DNA from: Corallium rubrum
Lineage: Eukaryota > Cnidaria > Anthozoa > Scleralcyonacea > Coralliidae
Assembly: GCA_964035015.1 (NCBI GenBank)
Contig: OZ036006.1
Span: 4,377,234-4,441,233 of the forward strand
Reading direction: 5' to 3'
DNA length: 64,000 nt
The notes beneath the pieces were generated by a model, which saw only the letters and a list, made by a program, of their open reading frames with translations, made no database searches and was not told the origin of the DNA. Positions 44,901-55,985 of this stretch are shown here, piece by piece (the first letter of the stretch is position 1; each line of letters opens with the position of its first letter). The position numbers and the translations under genes were made by a program.

Positions 44901-47900
44901 TTTTGAGGGAAGTACGCATGCGCAAGAACACGTCCACGTCCATCGAAGGGTGAGTTATCTCCATGTGAACGACTGTAGAACCTGAAAACAGAATCAAAGA
45001 ACGTGAATTCGTTTTAATAGTGACCCTAATAGACGAGTTTCAGGGTGTTACGCGCGCATCATTTTTCAAAACAACTGGCGATCTCCACTCAAAGTAAACA
45101 TACTGTTTGAAATCAACAAAGTATAGATACAGTTTCTGGATGTTTAACACTGTTATTCTGCTGTTGTTGGCTCGCTAGCAAGTCTGTTTGTCATTGCTTA
45201 CTTTGTGGGGAGCCCGCCAAGAGCCCGCCAATTCCTTTGTAAAACGATGCGCGCGCAACAGCCTGAGATTCGCCTATAGGGACATTAAGATGTGCGACGT
45301 CAACCTCAACGATGACGTCCTTTAAATATGTAAATGATCATACTGCATACGTCACAGTGTTTGATGAGTTACTGAGAAATCGTGCATATCATTGATATTA
45401 ATCTGTTAAATCGCTTGAACCTGTGTTTGTTTAAAGTCATGAGACAATACACCTACATGCCCAGTCTCGTGTGACTTTGTTCGATAACTTCAACAATATT
45501 CCTAATTTTCCAACAACTCATTATACAATGTGACGTATGCAGTGTGCTCATTTACTTATCAAACAAATAGTAATATCTTAAGAACGAAGTAAGATATGGA
45601 AAAGCTGTAGAAGATGTTACTTTACCATTTCAAGGTTCTTCCAAATTAGACAAACTTAATTTTCATTTCATATACACTTTAAACAAAAGAATTCTCTTTG
45701 CAAAACAAAGAGAGGGGATAATTTTTAGTCCCAAGAGTAAACTCAACACCGTCCTCCTTCATCTACAACGCCACTTAGAGCATTTTCACGTCTTCTGGAC
45801 GACGTCAACAGTCAAAAGATTAGAACTGTTGCTTGAGATTGACTTCAGTACGGACACTACAGTCATTAGAGACCTTTAACATCTGCAGTCACTATACTTA
45901 CCCTTGTGGATGGTTAGGTGCAGACATGACTACAGGATATGGTGCGATTTGTTGTTACTTGGATTCAGGTCCCCACACTACGTGTCGAATTCCATCCTTG
46001 ACCTGACCACCTTTGCATGTCTGCACCTATCACACCGAAATACTTTCGGTGGAAATTGCAATTTGCTTTGATTGATTAGGGGTGGGATGGTGGGATGCAA
46101 TATGTTCGCTGTTAATGTTTTCCTCAAATAGCCAGTATGCCGACTAAAGGCGTAATGACTCCTTGCTGGCCAATGCACCTCTAGTTATCAAACACTCTCA
46201 TGCTGATTCTCCCCATTCTCCGCGCGCCGTTCCTTGGCTGTTAACCTTGGTTATTGCATAACCTCATTAAGATACCCCGGGTTCGGTTTACGGGTACGGG
46301 TACCGCCATTTTGTTTATTAATTTTTGCTGATGTGCATGTTTACTCGTAATATCTACCCGTTTTCCCGCGGTAGATCATGGTCTACCCACTATCATTTTA
46401 GCAGTACTGGGACGTTTTGGAAGTCATTAAACTAGCTTCAAATGCCAAATATAATAGCCAGTTAACCGTGACTTCTTTAAATTGTAAAACTTGTCTTGCT
46501 TGAGGTTGACGTAGTAGATCTTAAAGTCCCTATTCAGTTACCATCTACGACGGCAACCTCTAAAGCCGGTTTTTCACTAGGCGATTTTTTTCGCGCGAAG
46601 CGACTTTTTCTTTTGTCTCATGAGCTCTGAGCTGGAACTAAAGCCGGTTTTCCACTAGGCGACTTTTTTCGCGCGAAGCGACTTTTTCTTTTGTCTCATG
46701 ATCTCTGAGCTGGAACTAATCGGAAATCTATTGAATTGGCGAACAAAAGAAAGTCGCTTCGCGCGAAAAAAGTCGCCTAGTGGAAAACCGGCTTAAAGGG
46801 CCGTTCATATGAAGTGGGCTAGCCCGGTTACGGCGATTATTTGAGAAATGCAACCTCGTCCCCAGGGCATTTTGCCCCCACGTTGAGAGGTCGGCGAAAA
46901 TGGCCCTGGCATCGGCTGGTCGATTCTATAATCGGATTGGCCGGTTTAAAAACTTGATTAATTCAGATACAGTGTAATTTATTCATCAAAATATGAATTG
47001 CAATAAATCCACTCTGCGAAGTTCATCCAAAGAATTGTAACGATAGCTTTGGTTAAAGTCAAGAACAACATTAGATATATGTTTCTTCCCGACATTTAAA
47101 TGTATCCTGGATAATCGTGGGGAGTATCATGATGAATAATGCTAGCGAGTTGCATTTATGATAAAGGTTCACAGGAGTGATTCGGCAGAGCGTTAAATAT
47201 TCCTTACTTATTATTCATGTATACGTATTATACAAAAATGAAACACAAAGACCGCATAAATTTTCTTGCCAAAACACCCCAAAATTCTGGGTGTCACGTG
47301 ACCAGCCGATGCCAGGGCCATTTTCGCTGACCTCCCAACGTGGAGGCAAAATGCCCTGGGGACGAGGTTGTGAGAAATGCAATCGTTACATGTTATCACC
47401 CCCCGTATAAAGTTTGATTTTCACTAAGGAAAGTTTTCCTCAGGACATGAACGGACGAGGCCGGCCCCAATTCAGTTCGGACTGATTTCGGGTCGGTTTT
47501 AGTGTTTTTACACATCGTTTTCACGAGTCCAGCTAGCCTAGTTTCTAGTCCTTCCTCGGTTGACACGTTTCGGAAGTGATCCGAACGGACCCGCTGGGGA
47601 AGGCCTAGCAACATTCATAAACACTTTCACTTTACAGCTCAGTTGTTTATTGAGGAAGAATTGTGATGTTATGACGTCCTAAGTGTTTCCCGACACTTAC
47701 TATTCCATCTGCATAAAATAATACAAGCCTACTCACCTCGAACCGATGAAGGTTCACTGTCCTAGCTTCTTATCACTAGCTTTCCTTCTGCAACCGCCAA
47801 AAGTTGAAAGTTAAACACTTCAATTTTCATTTCGAGCTCCAATTGGAATATATTCCATAATTTCCTTCTTCCGATCGCCAGGATCTTTGGTAAAATCTTC

Positions 47901-50900
47901 GCAGACATCCTTATGCTTTTTATATAATATACTGTCACTACGCTAGATCCCAGGAAGACTCGAAGAGCCAGAACGATTCTGGGCAGGACCTTTTTACGAA
48001 TGTTGCTAGGCCTTCTCTAGCCTAGTTTCTAGGCCTTTCGTTTCCGCCATGAGCTTGGCCGCGTAGTCGGTTTGGGTTCTTGGGAAGACTGGGGAGAGGC
48101 TGGAAATGAGAAGGTCTAGCAACATTCGCAAAAAGGTCCTGCCCAGAATCGTTCTGGCCCTTCGAGTGTTCCTGGGATCTAGCGTAGCGACAGTAAAAAG
48201 GCATAAGAATGTCTGCGAAGATTTTACCAAAGATCTTGGCGATCGAAAGAAGGAAATTATGGAATATATTCCAACTTGAGCTTGAAATGAAAATTTAACG
48301 GTTTAACTTTCAACTTTTGGCGGTTGCAGAAGGAAAGCTAGTGATAAGAAGCTAGGACAGTGAACCTTAGTCAGAGGTGAGTAGGCTTGTATTATTTTAT
48401 GCAGATGGAATAGTAAGTGTCGGGAAACACTTAGGACGTCATAACATCACAATTCTTCCTCAATAAACAACCAAGCTGTAAAGTGAAAGTGTTTACGAAT
48501 GTTGCTAGGCCTTCCCCAGCGGGTCCGTTCGGATCACTTCCGAAACGTGTCAACCGAGGAGGGACTAGAAACTAGGCTAGAGTCTGGCCTGAGATTAAGT
48601 TCACGCTGGCCTAATCTCAGGTCGACTGCTAGACCGAACTGAAGTTTTTAGGCCGGTTTATATCAGCTGAAGTAAGCTTGGTGTCAACTCTACATAAAAT
48701 AATGCTTCTCTGGCTCTCACGAATTTTGAAGCAACAGCTAAACCAAGCCTATATAATTTCAAGGCCGGCCTCATGTTAACAAAAACCGAAATGCAAAATT
48801 CAGGTCTGTCAGTCGGGCCTTAAGCTTTCGGTCGGAACTAATGACTTTAACACAAAGGGAAAATCCCCTGTCCGTTCCTATCCTGCGGAAGATTTTCCTG
48901 AATGGAAACTAGTCCTGAGGGTTAAAGGACACTGGCAACAAAAATTAAGTTTGTCTAATTTGAAAGAACTCATAAAATTGTAATAGAAGATCTTTTACAA
49001 CTTTTTCGTATCTTTCTTCGTTTTCAAGATATTCCAGTTTGTTTGATATGTATAAATTAGTGGTGTGCGTCGGATCGGATTGACCCCTTATAATCCGAGG
49101 GTTTGCCAAAACTGTCAATCCGAATCCGATCCGATCCGATCCGAAGCCAAAAAATCGTAGTCCGATCCGATCCGATCCGATTCGAAAACAGCTGCTCGAA
49201 TCCAATCCGATCCGATCCGGTCCAGAAAAATTAAAACACCAGATATATGTTGCAATAGTTGCGCAAACTTCCGAAAAGAAGACCAATGAACAAATAAATT
49301 TAAGAAAACTACTATACAATAATAATCTTACGTTATAATAACCTTCATATGTTGTGCAACGTGCATACAACTAGTGAATTTGTTAATTTTGTGACAAAAA
49401 CAATGACAAAAGTGAATCTGATGCGGGTAAAAAAGTGCAAAATCCGATTCGATCCGATCTCAGACAAAAGGAAACAAAATCCGATCCGATCCGATCCGAG
49501 AAAAAAAGAACAGAATCCGATCCAATCCGAACGATAAAAGTTTAGTCCGAATCCGATCCGAATCCGATCGGATCGGATTCGGATTCGGATCGGATTCGCA
49601 CACCTCTAGTATAAATGAATGGTCTCTGACGTGAGGTGTGGGGTACAGTATTTTCACACGTAGCAAAATCAGTTATATCTCGTCAATTTATCCAACGAAA
49701 TCACTTGAAACTGTGCGCATAAAACCGCCTTGTGCACGACACTGAACATTTTATAAGTGATTTTGCTTTGTGTAAAAATACTGTACCCTGCTCTTGACGT
49801 CAGAGCCCATCTCATATATTAAATAAATTGAAATATCTTGCAAACGAAGAAAGACGACAAAGTTGTAAAAGATCCTCTATTACAATTTCACGAGTTCTTT
49901 CAAATTAAACAAACTTTGTCTTAATTTTAAATTGCCAATACCTTTAATATAGAAACTGTAGACTAAGGCTACGTGTGAACAGGCGGAACCGTACTAATTT
50001 GAGACCGGTCTCGAATTCGTCCTATTTCGCCGTGTAAACAGGCGGAACCGTACTAATTCGAGAACGGTCTCGAATTCGTCCTATTTCGCCGTGTAAACAG
50101 GCGGAACCGTACTAATTTGAGACCGGTCTCGAATTCGTCCTATTTCGCCGTGTAAACAGGCGGAACCGTACTAATTCGAGAACGGTTCCGAATTCGTCCT
50201 ATTTCGCCGTGTAAACAGGCGGAACCGTACTAATTCGAGAACGGTTTTGAATTCGTCCTATTTCGCCGTGTAAACAGGCGTAGCCGTACTAATTCGAGAA
50301 CGGTTCCGCATTTTTCTTCCGTGTAAACACTAAACAGGCGGAGACAATACCGCTGCCAAATGTTTGCGCATGCGTGAATTCGCTGAGTAAACATTCCAAG
50401 CTAGAGAAGTGGAGCTAGCCGTGGCGAGAACAACCAGACAGTGAAGATTAAGTAAGACTCGACTATTCATTTGTGTTTAAAAAAAAGGGTAAAGAAAATT
50501 GCGAAGGGGTAAATTCAGAATATGTTACAATATTGACAAGGACCTTATCTTTTTGGTAGTATGCTTATAATTTTAACTTTGGTGTCGGACTCTCGGACCA
50601 GTCCAAATATTTCAGTGTTTTCCCGCTCTTTTTCCGAGAACGAGCTCGGACGTCGCACATGCGCAAAACGTTTGGCAGCGGTGTTGGCGCAGACCAGTTT
50701 CCAAATTCGTCCGATACCGTATAAACAGGGGTCTTATTGCATACTTACGCTATTGTGAAATCAGAGTTCCCCGAGGTTTCCGTAAATCGTAGCGGTGTCA
50801 CTGCACTCCATAGGGCAAATGCTTTTCTGATTGTATTTCTAACGTCACTGTGAGGCAAATCTCGAGCCTTGACTACAAACCTATACGTAAGAGAGGTTCT

Positions 50901-52836
50901 AGACCATTTCGACCCTGTCTTATAGCGGCGAATACGGTCTCCACTCTCGTCAACATCAGCGTCTCCACATCTAGGCTTCTTCATCTCAGTCAGTGTGGCT
51001 TCGTCCAGTTCTCCAGTTTGTTCAAGGTGGAAAAACTTTTGGAATCGTTTGATGGCAGCTTTCGCATCGTGGTTTCCAGATCGAGTGAGTGAGAGGTAGC
51101 CATATTGGGTCAGATATTTCTGAAAGCAATGTGATATGTTGATATGTCAATTCAAGTCAAGTTAAAGTCAGTCCCTCTGTAAATCAAGTCAAGTCCAATT
51201 ATCCAGTCCAGTCCAGTCCAGTCCAGTCCAGTCCAGTCCAGTCCAGTCCAGTCCAGTCCAGTCCAGTCCAGTCCAGTCCAGTCCAGTCCAGTCTAGTCTA
51301 GTCCAGTTAAGTCCTGTAAACGAAGGCCACGTCTCTCTCTGACGAAGGGTCTTCGCTCGAAACGTTAGAAATCCACGTCAATAATTTCGGCAGTACTCAA
51401 ACCTTACTAAAGTCTTATTAAAGTCTAGTCCAAGTGAAGTCACAAGTCGTCTTGTCCAAGTCAAGTGTAGTGCAGTACAACGCCATGTCCAGTTTAGTTT
51501 AGTTTAGTTTAGTTTAGTTTAGTTCAGTTCAGTTCAGTCAAGTCAAGTGAAGTAAAGTTCTGTAAAGTCCAGTCCAGTCCGAGTCACAAGTCAAGCAACC
51601 AGTCATCTCCAAGTCAAGGTTCAAGTCTCAAGTCAAGTCAAGTCAAGTCAAGTCAAGTCAAGTCAAGTCAAGTCAAGTCAAGTCAAGTCAAGTCAAGGCA
51701 AGGCAAGGCAAGGCAAGGCAAGGCAAGGCAAGGCAAGGCAAGGCAAGGCAAGGCAAGGCAAGGCAAGGCAAGGCAAGGCAAGGCAAGGCAAGGCAAGGCA
51801 AGGCAAGGCAAGGCAAGGCAAGTCTTAAGTCAAGGCAAGGCAAGTCTTAAGTCAAGGCAAGTTTTAAGTCAAGGCAAGTCTTAAGTCAAGTCAAGGTTCA
51901 AGTCTCAAGTCAAGTCAAGTATTGTAAAATCCAGTCAAGTCCAGTTCAGTTTAGTCCAGTCCAGTTCAGTTCAGTCCAGTTCTTGTAAAGTCCATTTCAG
52001 CCCGGTTTAGTCAAGTCAAGTAAAGTCTCAAGTCAAGTCGCAAGTCAAGATTCAAGTCTCAAGTCCAGTCCAGTCCAGTCAAATCCAATCAAACAAAGTC
52101 AAGTCCAGTTCAGTTTAGTCCAGTCCAGTTCAGTCCAGTCAAATCAAATCAAACAAAGCCAAGTCCAGTTCAGTTTAGTCCAGTCCAGTCCAGTCCAGTC
52201 AAATCAAATCAAATCAAACAAAGTCAAGTCCAATCCAGTCAAATCAAATCAAATCAAATTAAATCAAATCAAACAAAGTCCAGTCCAGTCCAGTCCAGTC
52301 CAGTCCAGTCCAGTCCAGTCCAGTCCAGTCCAGTCCAGTCCAGTCCAGTCCAGTCCAGTCCAGTCCAGTCCAGTCCAGTCCAGTCCAGTCAAATCAAACA
52401 AAGTCAAGTCCAGTTCAGTTTAGTCCAGTTCAGTTCAGTTCAGTTGAGTCCAGTCCAGTGAAGTCTAATTGTAAAGTCAAGTGCAGTCCAGTTTAGTCCA
52501 GTCCAGTCAAGTCAAGTCAAGTCAAATCAAGTCAAGTCTTGTAAAGTCCAGTCCAGTTTAGCCCATTTTATCCAAGTCACAAATCAAATGAAATTAAGTC
52601 TATCTGTTCAACTGATATCGTTTTTTCAAGTCAAAAGTAAAGTTAATCCAGAAGTCATTTTGTTCTCCGTAAAAAAAATAAGACTGCGATAAAATAAAAA
52701 AAAGATACTAGTCATCGTTTAACGCAGTGTAGATGTTTCTTACCGCGGCATCTTCGTTGTCTTTTTTTGAATTCTCGCCATGAGCCGTCAAGACACAGAA
52801 CAGAAGGAAGCAAAACGCAATTTTGAGATTATACAT
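41825..52836 (-). CDS. MMP-B: secreted matrix metalloproteinase with one ShK domain
   Basis: Five exons (52836-52744, 51119-50749, 44981-44692, 43184-43146, 41928-41825) join in frame to 298 codons plus stop, phases 0, 2, 1, 1. Domains: signal peptide 1-20; propeptide with PRCGDAD (Cys82); catalytic domain about 97-251 with [11 protein letters not shown] (208-218) and Met-turn IMW; 14-residue Gly-rich linker; one ShK domain (267-298) whose sixth cysteine is the last residue. Like MMP-A it lacks a furin site, hemopexin repeats and a membrane anchor. Zinc endopeptidase activity, latency and secretion are inferred from the family. The equal 290-bp third exons and shared phases show that A and B are tandem duplicates. 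Confidence 0.88.
42020..42576. other. unassigned MMP-B intron sequence
   Basis: Searched for further ShK exons between 43146 and 41928; none was seen. No repeat family recognised. Confidence 0.4.
42577..42916 (+). mobile_element. 5S-derived SINE with small deletion
   Basis: AGCACGGGTGGCGTGTGCTG start with the GCGCGCTGCCTC part missing, 5S boxes present, 3' part (GATCCGTGGTCTGAACTGTG, CAATTCAGCCACTGGCTGCA) intact. This copy shows the uninterrupted ATTCAGCC site hit by the hAT at 27750. Confidence 0.85.
43146..43184 (-). CDS. MMP-B exon 4, 39-bp Gly-rich linker
   Basis: The acceptor TTTCTATTCAG and donor GGAG|GTATGT enclose NGSG followed by a glycine run. Phase 1-1, so skipping it preserves the frame. 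Counterpart of the 15-bp micro-exon of MMP-A. Confidence 0.7.
43211..44636. repeat. GAT-rich minisatellite filling an MMP-B intron
   Basis: About 1.4 kb of GATGATTGTGATGATAAT-type units (18 bp, with 6- and 9-bp variants). It occupies about 94% of the intron between exons 3 and 4. The 418- and 419-codon frames across it (Asp/Asn/Cys or Met/Ile/Val only) are artefacts. Confidence 0.97.
44692..44981 (-). CDS. MMP-B exon 3 (catalytic zinc site)
   Basis: Reads [31 protein letters not shown] and IMWPSYTGY. The acceptor is TGTTTTCAG and the donor ATG|GTAGGT, phase 1. The longest ORF over this stretch is in another frame and is not the protein. Confidence 0.92.
45027..45278. mobile_element. MITE with GCGCGCATCATTTT ends, copy 2
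   Basis: Reverse orientation relative to 25207-25455, highly similar throughout (GTTGTTGGCTCGCTAGCAAG). Confidence 0.75.
45283..46560. other. MMP-B intron with fragments of dispersed repeats
   Basis: Holds pieces of families seen elsewhere: a palindrome arm near 45560-45680 (similar to 6900-6970) and ATTTTCACGTCTTCTGGACG near 45784. An inverted pair around GTGCAGACATG (45917) and CATGTCTGCACC (46016) marks a small MITE. No exon recognised. Confidence 0.4.
46563..46796. mobile_element. MITE with AAGCCGGTTTTCCACTAGGC ends and duplicated left arm
   Basis: The left arm occurs twice in tandem (46563 and 46641), the mirrored right arm once (ending CTAGTGGAAAACCGGCTT). Related to the MITE at 33236-33379. 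Confidence 0.75.
46851..47370. mobile_element. 520-bp Mutator-like MITE with perfect 9-bp target duplication
   Basis: The ends CAACCTCGTCCCCAGGGCAT and mirror, including ATGGCCCTGGCATCGGCTGG. Flanked by TGAGAAATG at 46842-46850 and 47371-47379. Confidence 0.8.
47527..48584. repeat. 1.06-kb palindrome, arms about 490 bp
   Basis: The left arm (CTAGCCTAGTTTCTAGTCCT to TACGAATGTTGCTAGGCC) recurs inverted at about 48095-48584 with roughly 90-95% identity by eye. The spacer is about 75 bp. Outer sequences (47430-47526, 48585-48790) look like the ends of a host MITE related to 12102-12895. No coding capacity. Confidence 0.8.
48935..49945. mobile_element. palindromic element with GATCC-rich MITE inside
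   Basis: The outer arms (AATTAAGTTTGTCTAATTTG, mirrored by CAAATTAAACAAACTTTGTC) enclose the insert at 49054-49612. An inner hairpin around GTGTAAAAATACTGTACCC also exists. Confidence 0.6.
49054..49612. mobile_element. MITE of repeated ATCCGATCCGA words
   Basis: Ends TAGTGGTGTGCGTCGGATCG and GGATTCGCACACCTCTA. Both subterminal regions are tandem (GATCC/GGATC) words. The shorter copy at 5262 shares the left end. Confidence 0.65.
49969..50335. repeat. 59-bp tandem array, about six units
   Basis: Unit: GTGTAAACAGGCGGAACCGT, then ACTAATTCGAGAACGG and TCGAATTCGTCCTATTTCGCC. Units differ by a few bases (GAGACCGGTCTC versus GAGAACGGTTCC). It resembles an amplified MITE end, because GTAAACAGG is a common MITE terminus here. 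Confidence 0.92.
50749..51119 (-). CDS. MMP-B exon 2 (propeptide and start of catalytic domain)
   Basis: Acceptor TTGCTTTCAG, then [27 protein letters not shown], the cysteine switch [15 protein letters not shown] and [10 protein letters not shown]. The donor is GC|GTAAGT, phase 2. Confidence 0.9.
51150..52600. repeat. pentanucleotide satellites (CAGTC, AAGTC, AAGGC, AGTTT, AAATC)n
   Basis: Blocks: (CAGTC)n 51206-51305 and 52275-52390, (AAGTC)n about 51625-51695, (AAGGC)n about 51695-51820, with mixtures between. A remnant of the hammerhead-family repeat (51335-51410) is embedded. It fills the MMP-B intron between exons 1 and 2. Confidence 0.95.
52744..52836 (-). CDS. MMP-B exon 1 (signal peptide)
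   Basis: 31 codons: [20 protein letters not shown] and the first propeptide residues. The donor is GCCGCG|GTAAGA, phase 0. Confidence 0.83.
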
Positions 52837-52890
52837 CTTGGTAAAATGAGCTCCGAATTGCCTATATGTGATATTTTTCTGTTGAGATGA

Positions 52891-52928
52891 ACGCTTATAT
52901 GTGTTTCGTCGTCTTCAAAGTTGACTCA
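52891..52928 (-). promoter_or_regulatory. MMP-B core promoter: TATA-like box and AP-1 site
   Basis: ATATAAG (about 52892-52899) lies about 60 bp before the ATG, and a perfect AP-1/antioxidant-type site TGACTCAGC begins at 52922, about 25 bp further upstream. A TATA box near -30 with AP-1 near -65 is the classical arrangement of inducible vertebrate MMP promoters. Inference from sequence only. Confidence 0.5.
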
Positions 52929-52959
52929 GCTTTCGTATTTCGAAATTAACAATTTAGAG

Positions 52960-53500
52960 ATGTTTGTCTCCGAGCACAAAGACTGCGACTCAGCTTTTCA
53001 TTTTGTTTTTGCGCAGTTTGTCTTTGCGCGTCACCTTCTCATTTCAGAAATTAAACAAGTTTAGACGTGTTTGTCTTTGCATGGGTGCACGAAATTTGCG
53101 ACTCAGCTTTTCATTTTGTTTTTGCCCAGTTTGTCTTTGCGCGTCAGTTTTTCATTTCAGAAATTAAACAAGTATGACGTGTTTGTCTTTGGACGCACGA
53201 AAGTTGCGACTCAGCTTTTCATTTTGTTTTTGCGCAGTTTGTCTTTGACGTCAGTTTTTTCATCTCAAAAATTAAACAATTTTAGACGTGTTTGTCTTTG
53301 GGCGCATGAAAATTGCGATTCAGCTTTTCATTTCGTAAATTATCAGTTTGTCTTTGCGCGTCAGTTTTTCATTTCAGAAATTAACTTAATTTAGACGTGT
53401 TTGTCTTTGCGCGTCAGTTTTTCATTTCAGAAATTAACTTAATTTTAGACGTGTTTGTCTTTGGGCGCATGAAAGTTGCGACTCAGCTTTAATGTATGAG
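52960..53500. repeat. 110-bp tandem repeat just upstream of MMP-B
   Basis: About five units, each with GCGACTCAGCTTTTCATTTT, CAGTTTGTCTTTGCGCGTCA and TTTCATTTCAGAAATTAA. CTCAGCTTT sites fall near 52987, 53101, 53210, 53319 and 53481. A stray unit is near 55020 and another near 55590. The array begins about 125 bp from the MMP-B ATG. Confidence 0.9.
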
Positions 53501-53589
53501 TCAGACGGTTTGTTGGTAGTACTCTAGGGGAACAAAGAGTGCCATACATTTTTGAAGAGGTCTTTATGCTTAGTAAATGAATACGTGTG

Positions 53590-54700
53590 TGTCTATCAAG
53601 CCGGGATCCTGGTTGAGGAAACCGGAATCCCAGTTAGGCGGGACGGGACCAAAACCACCCAGCATAGTAGCGCAACTAGGCATCTGGGGCCCCGTGGGAT
53701 TGATTTCTTCGGGGGCCCTTTCCCATTTAGTGACTGCATTTCTAGGGGGTTCGCGGTCAAACGAGGATGCGAGTTGATGAGAGTCGATGAGAGTTGCAAC
53801 TCTCGGTCGCGTTTGACCACCAACTCTCATCAACTCTCATGCCCTCTTATCAACTCTCATGAACTTTGAGCTGGTTCAAATTTTAATGAGAGTTGATGAG
53901 AGTTTTTGCTCGTTTGACCGGTCATGAGAGTTGGCATATGAGAGTTTTCTGAGAGTTTAGCGGCTAGAGTTTAGCTATCCTTTCCTTGTCATGAAATTGT
54001 TTTGACTGTATTCGTGACTTTTCGTGACAAGAAAAGGCAAGAATGCAAAATGTATCTGTCTATTTTTTTGTCCAGTATGAGATTGTAAAAATACGAACTT
54101 TGTTTACCTCGAAATTCGTTCCTAGTCTTCTTGCTACGCGCGGTAAATCCTCATCAACTCTCATCCTCGTTTGACCGGGGCATGAGAGTTGAGAAAACTC
54201 TCAGACAAACTCTCGCTTGCCAACTCTCATCAGCTCTCATCCTCGTTTGACCAGGACTTAAGGGCACTTCTTGCCAAATTTTTTTGGGGGTAAACACCCC
54301 CTATCCCCCGGTCGCGCGCCGTTTATGGGTGTCAAAGCATCCCCCCACCACCGAAGAGAAGATTTTCAGTGTAAGACTCAAGACTGTCAGACAAAGTGGC
54401 GGGCCCTGAAGGTGCGACAAACCAGTAGAAGGGTCCGGGGAAATGCTCCCCCAGGAAATTTTTAATTTTCTAGTGCTATTTCCTGCATTTTGAGGGCAGT
54501 TATAACCATCAGAAAGGTGGGTTCTATGGAACCTACGGATCTCGTCACAAAATACTCGGGGGCCCTAATTAATTCCTTTTGCTCGGGGCCCGTGGGGTTT
54601 ACCCACCCTTCCCAAATTCTTCATATAAACCAAATGAGATAAGTAAAGGGAAAATATAGTATCGATGCAATCCCGCTGGCAAACGTCCCGTCCCACCTTC
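53590..54700. mobile_element. three nested inverted-repeat elements
   Basis: Outer: CCCAGTTAGGCGGGACGGGAC near 53630 and CCCGCTGGCAAACGTCCCGTCCC near 54680. Middle: CCCCGTGGGATTGATTTCTT..GGGGGCCC near 53690 and CGGGGGCCC..GGGCCCGTGGGG near 54550. Inner: 53751-54257, ends GGTCAAACGAGGATG and CATCCTCGTTTGACC, filled with GAGAGTTGATGAGAGTT words. No coding capacity. Confidence 0.6.
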
Positions 54701-55069
54701 CATGTTGAAGGTTTGAAAGAAAGTTTGTTGACACACAATAATGCTAACGTAAAGAGATTTTAAGTGGTACGCCAAAAAGAAAATGATGTTTGAACACGTG
54801 CAAATTTTTTATTGATTTGACTGCATGCATAAATATGATTCAACATGGCATATACCCACCTTCGTAATTATGGTTTTCTTTATTTTGTGATTTGTTTTTC
54901 AAACTCCAAATGCTCAAAAACGTTTTGTTGAATCTATAAGCTACACAATAATGTCAAAATAAGGACGTCTTGAGTAGTATACGCCAAAAACGTCTAGGGT
55001 TTTGAGCACTTTTGCGCGCAAAAGCTGCGACTTAGCTTTCATTTCATTCAGAAATTAACAGTTTAATTA
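54700..55069. other. unassigned sequence
   Basis: No gene recognised. The right end holds a stray unit of the 110-bp repeat. Confidence 0.35.
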
Positions 55070-55563
55070 GGGGCTGTTTATATGGAAAGCAGGACGGGAC
55101 GTTACGCGGGATTGCATCGCTACTATGTTTTCCCTTTATTTAGCTCATTTCGTTTATACGAGGAAATAATGTGTTTGCTGGGACGCTTTTTGTCGCGTCC
55201 CACGCCTAACCGCGAGACCGGTTTCCCCAACCGGGATCCCGACTTGAGATGGACAATTTTCACCATATAAACGCTCTGTCCCGCTTAACCGGGACAATAT
55301 GACGGATACCGTTTCGAGTATTTCTTTTGATTCTTAAGCTATTTATTTGACACAAATTAGTGATAACGGCTAGTAGGAGGACAGAAGCTCTATATAATTC
55401 TATATGTTTCTCTGTTATTCTGTGGTTTTTACAACTTTCTAGCTGTGTTGTGAAACGTCTCGGTCACAATTGTCCCGTCTGAAAATATTCTCATATAAAC
55501 CCGGAATCAAAAACGTCTCGTCCCGCTTATTTGTCTCGTCCTGGCTTCTATGTAAGCAGTCCC
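55070..55563. mobile_element. PIF/Harbinger-type MITE, 494 bp
   Basis: The ends GGGGCTGTTTATATGGAAGC-like and GCTTCTATGTAAGCAGTCCC are imperfectly inverted and flanked by TTA on both sides. Same superfamily style as 13684-14098, with GGACGGGACG words in place of GAGTTACCCGG. Confidence 0.7.
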
Positions 55564-55985
55564 TTAGACTTGTTTGTTGTTGTTCACAAAAGCTGTGATT
55601 CAGCTTTCTTTTTGACAAACTGCCAATTTCTTTGCTCACAAAAGCTGTGTGTGGCCCGTTTATTTTCTTAAAATTTTGTTTTAATAACTAAAATTTTTCC
55701 GTCGTAAAGTTATTGTTTTAAGCTGCTTAGTGTGGTTAGTCAATTATCATTCTTTGTTTTCTTTTGTTTGTTTTTGCCAGGTTTTAATGAATTATCCTTT
55801 TTGTAGTTTCAGGTTTGGCATGTCTAAATTCTGTGTACGATTTCGAATGGTAATTGTGGGATAGTGAAATTTGTGTGTACATTCAACTCAAAAGTGCGGT
55901 TTCTAGCTAATTGGAATATAATAAATAACGATGGAAATTTTTCTGACACTACAGGTAAAGCATTTTTGTTGCGTATTAACGTATT

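Noticed and set aside
44671-44997. 108-codon frame beginning [18 protein letters not shown]
   Set aside because: Out-of-frame shadow of MMP-B exon 3; the frame with [11 protein letters not shown] is the real one.
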